Origin: Bacillus sp. AZ43
Lineage (GTDB): Bacteria > Actinomycetota > Actinomycetes > Mycobacteriales > Geodermatophilaceae
DNA: 64,000 nt
Reading direction: 5' to 3'
Assembly: GCA_004570425.1 (NCBI GenBank)
Contig: SPQJ01000009.1
Location: forward strand, 1-64,000
The notes below the pieces were generated by a model. That model was not told the DNA's origin and made no database searches. It saw only the letters and a program-made list of their open reading frames with translations. Position 1 is the stretch's first letter; each line of letters opens with the position of its first letter. Below are positions 59,403 through 64,000 of this stretch, piece after piece. The position numbers and the translations under genes are program-made.

Positions 59403-59813
59403 TCAGCCCGCGCTGCGCTCGTTGACCCACAGGCGGTCGAGCCGGCCGGCGGACCGCACGAGCTCGGCGACCTGGCGCTCCAGTTCGGCCTTGGTCGGCT
59501 TCTCCGTCAGCAGCGTCTGGGCGTCCTCCAGGGCGCAGCGCAGCTGGTACAGCCGGTCCTGCAGACCGTCGAGCTCGTTGCGCGACACCAGGACGACGTC
59601 ACCGGGCAGGCCGGCCTTCGCGGTGGCCGACCGCTGCTCGTAGGCCCGCTGCCGGCAGGCCTGCCCGCAGTAGAGCCGGGGCCGCCCCACCGAGCCCGCC
59701 GACGGGAGGACACGGCGGCACCAGCCGCACCGCCGCTGCTCGTCGCTCCCCCGGTTGGGGACCGGCGCGACGGGGGTCTGCGTCGCGGTGCCCGCTGCGT
59801 GTCGTTCTGCCAC
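59403..59813 (-). CDS. Zinc-finger protein of the RxYCxxxCRQRAYE type
   Basis: 136 residues. A zinc knuckle CGWCRRVLPSAGSVGRPR followed by LYCGQACRQRAYEQR gives four Cys in CxxC...CxxxC. A coiled-coil-like C-terminus (LQDRLYQLRCALEDAQTLL) follows. The CRQRAYE signature is common in actinobacterial small proteins of unknown role. GTG 59813 follows TACCGT (59827-59822, minus strand) by 8 nt, a leaderless start. Confidence 0.75.
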   Translation of the reverse strand: MAERHAAGTATQTPVAPVPNRGSDEQRRCGWCRRVLPSAGSVGRPRLYCGQACRQRAYEQRSATAKAGLPGDVVLVSRNELDGLQDRLYQLRCALEDAQTLLTEKPTKAELERQVAELVRSAGRLDRLWVNERSAG

Positions 59814-59888
59814 GTCTCGGCACGGTAGACGTCCGGGGCGACAGCTTTCGGGGACACGCCACAACGGGAGCAGCGAGGAAGGCCTCAC

Positions 59889-61082
59889 ATGACCGATCCG
59901 GGGACGGACGACCAGCCGCTCGGCTTCGACGCGCTGTCCGAGGACTCGCTGCGCGCGTCGGGCAGTCTCAAGTGGACCCGCTACGGGCCCGCGATCGGCG
60001 CGTTCGTCGCGGAGATGGACTTCGGCACCGCACCGGTGGTCACCGCGGCCCTCCACGGGGCCGTCGACCGCGGCCGCCTCGGCTACCTGACCACGCAGGA
60101 CGCCGACGACATGGCGCGGGCCTGCGCCGACTGGCAGGCGCGCCGCTACGGCTGGCGGGTGCCCGCGCACTGGATCACGCCCCTCGCCGACGTGGTCGCC
60201 GGACTGCAGGTGGCCATCGAGCGGTTCACTCCCCCGGGCAGCCCCGTCGTCCTTCCCACGCCGGCCTACATGCCGTTCCTGAAGGTCCCCGGGGCGCTCG
60301 GGCGCGAGCTGATCGAGGTGCCGGTCGTCGAGGAGGGCGGCCGGGTGACCTACGACCTCGACGGCATCGCGCGAGCCTTCGCGGCCGGGGCGCGGCTCCT
60401 GGTGCACGTCAACCCGCACAACCCGCTGGGCCGGGTCTTCAGCGTCGAGGAGCAGCTGGCCCTCGCTGGGGTCGTCGAGGCCGCCGGCGCGCGCGTGTTC
60501 GCCGACGAGATCCACGCCCCGCTGGTCCACCCCGGCGCGGTCCACCGGCCGTACGCGTCGCTGTCCGAGTCCACCGCCCGGCACACCGTCACGGCGACGT
60601 CGGCGTCCAAGGCGTGGAACCTGCCCGGCCTCAAGGCCGCCCAGCTGATCCTCAGCAACGACGTCGACGCCGCCGTGTGGGAGCAGGTCGGTCACCTCTA
60701 CACGCACGGTGCGTCCACGCCCGGCGTCCTCGCCAGCACCGCCGCCTACGACGCCGGGGAGTCCTGGCTGGACGGCGTCCTCGGTTACCTGGACGGCAAC
60801 CGGCGGCTGCTGGGCAAGCTCCTGGCGGAGCGGCTCCCCGACGTCCGCTGGACGCCGCCGGAGGGGACCTACCTCGCGTGGCTCGACTGCCGGGACCTGG
60901 GACTGCCGGTCTCCCCCGGCGAGTTCTTCCTCGAGCGGGCCGGTGTCGCCCTGGTCGACGGGCCCGAGTGCGGCGCCCCGGGCGCGGGTCACGTGCGGCT
61001 GAACTTCGCCACGCCGCGGCCGGTGCTCACCGCGCTGGTCGACCGCATGGCCGACGCAGTCCGCCGTTCCGGCTCCCACTAG
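59889..61082 (+). CDS. PLP-dependent C-S lyase / aminotransferase (MalY/PatB type)
   Basis: 397 residues, fold type I. The start pattern LRASGSLKWTRYGPAIGAFVAEMDF is typical of MalY/PatB cystathionine beta-lyases. VNPHNPLGRVF binds the cofactor, ADEIHAPLVHPG holds the Asp, and PLP Lys241 is in SASKAWNLPGLK. It probably cleaves cystathionine or cysteine conjugates to pyruvate, ammonia and a thiol. ATG 59889 has GAGGAAGG about 6 nt upstream. Its TAG stop forms part of the promoter of the next gene. Confidence 0.9.
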   Translation: MTDPGTDDQPLGFDALSEDSLRASGSLKWTRYGPAIGAFVAEMDFGTAPVVTAALHGAVDRGRLGYLTTQDADDMARACADWQARRYGWRVPAHWITPLADVVAGLQVAIERFTPPGSPVVLPTPAYMPFLKVPGALGRELIEVPVVEEGGRVTYDLDGIARAFAAGARLLVHVNPHNPLGRVFSVEEQLALAGVVEAAGARVFADEIHAPLVHPGAVHRPYASLSESTARHTVTATSASKAWNLPGLKAAQLILSNDVDAAVWEQVGHLYTHGASTPGVLASTAAYDAGESWLDGVLGYLDGNRRLLGKLLAERLPDVRWTPPEGTYLAWLDCRDLGLPVSPGEFFLERAGVALVDGPECGAPGAGHVRLNFATPRPVLTALVDRMADAVRRSGSH

Positions 61083-61085
61083 CGT
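61080..61085 (+). promoter_or_regulatory. -10-like box TAGCGT sharing the stop codon of the upstream gene
   Basis: TAGCGT ends 7 nt before GTG 61093. Its first three bases are the TAG stop of the C-S lyase gene. Confidence 0.5.
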
Positions 61086-61092
61086 GGACGGC

Positions 61093-61860
61093 GTGCACTA
61101 CGCCTTCCTCGACGGGCCGACCCCGTTGGCGATGGCGCACCGGGGCGGCGCGATCGAGCACCTCGAGAACACGATGCCGGCCTTCCAGGCCTGCGTGGAC
61201 CTCGGGTACCGGTACCTGGAGACCGACGTCCAGGTGACGGCGGACGGCGTCCTCGTGGCCTTCCACGACCCGACGCTGGAGCGGGTCACCGACCGCACCG
61301 GTCGGCTGGACTCCCTCCCCTGGTCGGAGGTCGCCGGCGCCCGGATCGGCGGGCGGGAGCCGATCGTGAAGCTCGAGGACCTGCTGGGCGCGTGGCCGGA
61401 CGTGCGGTTCAACCTCGACATCAAGGCCGCCGGGGTGCTGGCGCCGCTGGTGCGCACCGTGCACCGGCTCAAGGTGGCCGACCGGATCTGCCTCGGGTCC
61501 TTCTCCGACGCCCGGATCGCCGCGGCCCGGAGGCTCTTCGGCCCGTCGGTCTGCACCTCGCTGGGCCCGCGGGGAGTCGCCGCCCTCCGGCTGTCCTCGT
61601 ACTCCCCGCGCGCGGCCGGGCTGGTGCGGATCCAGGCCGGCTGCGCGCAGGTGCCGCTGCAGCTGGGCGGCCGCGCGCTGGTCGACGAGCGGTTCCTCGC
61701 CGCCGCGCACGCGCGCGGCCTGCAGGTCCACGTCTGGACCGTCGACAGCGAGGCCGAGGCCACCCGCATGCTCGACCTGGGCGTCGACGGGATCATGACC
61801 GACCGCCCCGGCATGCTCCGCGAGCTGCTCGAGAAGCGCGGACAGTGGTTCCCGCGGTGA
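61093..61860 (+). CDS. Glycerophosphodiester phosphodiesterase
   Basis: 255 residues. GDPD catalytic residues: His16-Arg17 in AHRGG, Glu43 and Asp45 in YLETDVQVTADG, His58 in AFHDPTLERVTDRTG. VWTVDSEAEATRMLDLGVDGIMTDRPG is the C-terminal barrel signature. No signal peptide, so cytosolic. It yields sn-glycerol 3-phosphate from glycerophosphodiesters. GTG 61093 fits the TAGCGT box; GTG 61084 lies inside that box. The acyltransferase follows with a 4-nt overlap, linking lipid turnover and synthesis. Confidence 0.92.
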   Translation: MHYAFLDGPTPLAMAHRGGAIEHLENTMPAFQACVDLGYRYLETDVQVTADGVLVAFHDPTLERVTDRTGRLDSLPWSEVAGARIGGREPIVKLEDLLGAWPDVRFNLDIKAAGVLAPLVRTVHRLKVADRICLGSFSDARIAAARRLFGPSVCTSLGPRGVAALRLSSYSPRAAGLVRIQAGCAQVPLQLGGRALVDERFLAAAHARGLQVHVWTVDSEAEATRMLDLGVDGIMTDRPGMLRELLEKRGQWFPR

Positions 61861-62747
61861 CCCTGGTCGACCGCATCCGCACCTGGCACCCCCGCCCGCC
61901 GGAGCTCCCCGAGGACCTGGCCCGTCTGGTCACCCCCGACGACCCGGAGTGGTTCGCCCGGGAGATGGCGATCGCCGCGGCGCCCCCGTGGTGGTTCTGG
62001 CGGTTCCTGCTCCGCCGCTTCTCCTGGCTGGTGAGCGTCTTCGGTCGCGTCGAGGTCACCGGCAGCATCCCCGAGGAGCTGCGGAAGGGCCCCCTGCTGC
62101 TGGCCGCCAACCACATCGGCGACTTCGACCCGTTCGTCGTCGCGGTCGCGCTGCACCGGGTGGGCGTCGTGCCGCGCATCATGGCGACCGGCGGGATCGT
62201 CTCCGCGCCGGTCGCCGGGCCGCTGCTCGAGCGCACCGGCGCCATCCGGGTCGAGCGCGGCACCGAGCTGGCCCGTCACGCGGTCCGGGTCACCGAGGTC
62301 GCGCTGGTCTCGGGCGGTCACGTCGTCGCCTACCCCGAGGGCCGGATCGGCCTCACCCCGGACGCCTGGCCCGAGCGCGGGCGCACCGGCATGGCGCGCC
62401 TCGCCCTCGGGCTGGGCGTGCCGGTGATCCCGGTCAGCCAGTGGGGCGCGCACGAGGTGCTGCAGTACGGCAACGACTGGGGCAAGCTCCGCACCGCCCT
62501 GCGCGCGATCGTGCGGCGGCCCGCGCTCAAGGTGCACGTCGGCCCGCCGGTGAAGCTCGACGACCTGCGGATGGGCCGCGTGGGCGACGCCAACCGGGCC
62601 CGCTACCGGATCGCCGCCGCCATCACCCGCGGCCTGGTCCCGCTGCGGGCCGACGAGCCCGACCGGCCGGCGTTCGTCGATCCCACCCGGCCGACGACGG
62701 CGGTGGCCGCGTACCCCGGCGGCGTGGTTCCCGAGGACATCCCGTGA
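61857..62747 (+). CDS. 1-acylglycerol-3-phosphate acyltransferase (PlsC family)
   Basis: 296 residues. The catalytic HX4D is in LLLAANHIGDFDPFVVAVAL, and VVAYPEGRIGLTP is the acceptor-binding EGR motif. One membrane-associated segment lies near residues 45-60 (WWFWRFLLRRFSWLVSVFG). It transfers an acyl chain to lysophospholipid or a related acceptor. GTG 61857 overlaps the GDPD stop. Confidence 0.92.
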   Translation: MTLVDRIRTWHPRPPELPEDLARLVTPDDPEWFAREMAIAAAPPWWFWRFLLRRFSWLVSVFGRVEVTGSIPEELRKGPLLLAANHIGDFDPFVVAVALHRVGVVPRIMATGGIVSAPVAGPLLERTGAIRVERGTELARHAVRVTEVALVSGGHVVAYPEGRIGLTPDAWPERGRTGMARLALGLGVPVIPVSQWGAHEVLQYGNDWGKLRTALRAIVRRPALKVHVGPPVKLDDLRMGRVGDANRARYRIAAAITRGLVPLRADEPDRPAFVDPTRPTTAVAAYPGGVVPEDIP

Positions 62748-62799
62748 CGACGACGGGCCGGTGCTGGACCGGCGCTGCAGCGGCTGGAACCCTGCGCCC

Positions 62800-64000
62800 G
62801 TGACCACCGCGCCGCCCTCCACCGGAGCCGGACCCGCCGATCCCCCCGTCGACGCCGCCCTGAAGCGGGAGCGCTTCGGCTGGTACTCCTACGACTGGGC
62901 CATGTCGGTCTTCAACACCTCGGTGACGACCGTCTTCCTCGGCCCGTACCTGACCGCCATCGCGCGGGACGCCGCGGGCCCCGACGAGCGGCTGTCGTTC
63001 CTCGGGCTGTCGGTCGCGGCAGGCAGCTGGTTCTCCTACGTCCTCTCGGCGTCGGTGGTCCTGCAGGTCCTGGTGCTCCCTCTGACCGGCGCCGTCGCCG
63101 ACCGCACCGGGCGCAAGCGGGAGCTGCTGGCCGGTTTCGCGATCCTGGGGGCGCTGGCCACCACGGCGCTGTTCTTCGCCGGTGACGGCCGGTGGCTGAT
63201 GGCGGCCGTGCTGTTCGTCGTGGCCAACATCAGCTTCGGCGCGGCCACCGTCGTCTACTACTCGTGGTTGCCCGACCTGTCCGGGCCCGACGAGCGCGAC
63301 GCGGTGTCCAGCCGCGGCTGGGCGTTCGGCTACGTCGGTGGCGCGCTGCTGCTCGCCGTCCACCTGGGGCTCGTGCTCAGCGCCGAGTCGCTGGGCCTCT
63401 CCACCGGCGAGGCGGTGCGGATCTGCCTGGCCACGGCGGGGCTCTGGTGGGGCGCGTTCACGCTCTTCTCGGTGTCGCGGCTGCGCAACCGGCCGGTCAC
63501 CGCCGCCGCGGCGCACTCGCGCAGCAGCTTCCGGCAGCTGGCGACGACGTTCCGCGAGATGCGCGCCTTCCCGCTCACCCTGTGGTTCCTGGGCGCCTAC
63601 CTGCTGTTCAACGACGGCGTCCAGACGGTCATCTCGCTGTCGGCGACCTACGCCACCGAGGAGCTCGACCTCGCCCAGGACGTGCTCACCGGCGCGATCC
63701 TCATGGTCCAGGTGGTGGCGATCTTGGGCGCCCTGGGCCTGGGGCGGCTCGCCGGCAGGTACGGGGCCAAGCGGGTGGTCCTGGGCGCCCTGGTGGCCTG
63801 GATCGGCGTCCTGTTCGCGGCGTTCTTCCTGCAGGCCGGCGCGGTGGCGCAGTTCTACGCGCTGGCCGCGGTCATCGGCCTCGTGCAGGGCGGCACGCAG
63901 GCGCTGTCCCGGTCGCTGTTCAGCCAGCTCATCCCGGCGGGCAAGGAGGCCGAGTACTACGGCTTCTACGAGATCAGCGACCGCGGGACCAGCTGGCTGG
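62800..64000 (+). CDS. UMF1/Atg22-like MFS transporter, truncated by the window
   Basis: 400 residues visible, running off the right edge. Opening FGWYSYDWAMSVFNTSVTTVFLGPYL is typical of the UMF1 family. About ten membrane helices are seen; the loop VADRTGRKRELLAG is the MFS motif A, and LVQGGTQALSRSLFSQLIP with EYYGFYEISDRGTSWL is the late signature. Substrate unknown. GTG 62800 follows AACCCT by 6 nt, a relaxed leaderless arrangement. Confidence 0.9.
   Translation, partial: MTTAPPSTGAGPADPPVDAALKRERFGWYSYDWAMSVFNTSVTTVFLGPYLTAIARDAAGPDERLSFLGLSVAAGSWFSYVLSASVVLQVLVLPLTGAVADRTGRKRELLAGFAILGALATTALFFAGDGRWLMAAVLFVVANISFGAATVVYYSWLPDLSGPDERDAVSSRGWAFGYVGGALLLAVHLGLVLSAESLGLSTGEAVRICLATAGLWWGAFTLFSVSRLRNRPVTAAAAHSRSSFRQLATTFREMRAFPLTLWFLGAYLLFNDGVQTVISLSATYATEELDLAQDVLTGAILMVQVVAILGALGLGRLAGRYGAKRVVLGALVAWIGVLFAAFFLQAGAVAQFYALAAVIGLVQGGTQALSRSLFSQLIPAGKEAEYYGFYEISDRGTSWL

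Overview
The window is a stretch of chromosome from a very GC-rich actinobacterium. GTG starts are frequent, many stop/start codons overlap, and two gene blocks follow the classic actinobacterial order: pyrG-nudix-ald-xerD-parA-scpA-scpB-rluB-cmk-der, and pgsA-DUF881-sbp-DUF881-gcvH-garA-ftsR-bfn-merR-gcvP. Gene content and protein style suggest Geodermatophilaceae (Blastococcus, Geodermatophilus or Modestobacter type). That family call is inference, because no marker such as 16S rRNA is present.

Layout. 1-3728: end of a cell-wall/membrane cluster (C-terminus of a membrane protein, a glycosyltransferase, a large alkaline-phosphatase-like membrane protein). 3703-13229: pyrG, NUDIX hydrolase, ald and the chromosome-maintenance block xerD, parA, a ribbon-helix-helix-like protein, scpA, scpB, rluB. 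13286-23485: a xylan-oligosaccharide island. A LacI regulator and a CUT1 importer (binding protein, two permeases) lie on the minus strand, divergent from cytosolic GH10, GH3, a CE7 acetyl esterase and the importer ATPase on the plus strand; a 20-bp palindrome sits across both promoters. 23618-29396: membrane protein, NarL-type two-component pair, aroH-cmk-der. 29406-37249: MMPL transporter, tRNA-Pro(GGG), a pore-loop-like membrane protein, dodecin, DUF2243, hydrolase, DUF1918 and an EF-G paralogue. 37458-46807: the pgsA to gcvP envelope/glycine-cleavage cassette. 46833-58517: mixed metabolic genes (DinB, pantothenate kinase, beta-lactamase-like protein, PEBP, a HAD/GH65 pair, M50 peptidase, an ABC-2 exporter with a divergent TetR, LysE). 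58518-59156: a 639-bp non-coding region carrying a 28-bp match to a dif site. 59157-64000: lipoprotein, zinc-finger protein, PLP C-S lyase, GDPD, PlsC and a truncated MFS gene.

The main observation is the dif-like site at 58704-58731, which would place the replication terminus here. It coincides with an abrupt change of strand for the heptamer GGGGGAG. By eye I count about 37 plus-strand against 1 minus-strand copies left of dif, and 0 against 5 to the right. This holds even inside genes read in the opposite direction, so it looks like a FtsK-orienting (KOPS/AIMS-type) signal pointing at dif. Other window-wide patterns are a recurring TANNNT box 6-8 nt before GTG/ATG (leaderless starts), a dispersed intergenic repeat placed against stop codons, and a head-to-head pair (drrA-like ATPase and TetR) that both seem to have lost their 5' ends at one junction. 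No IS element, prophage, CRISPR array or rRNA was seen.
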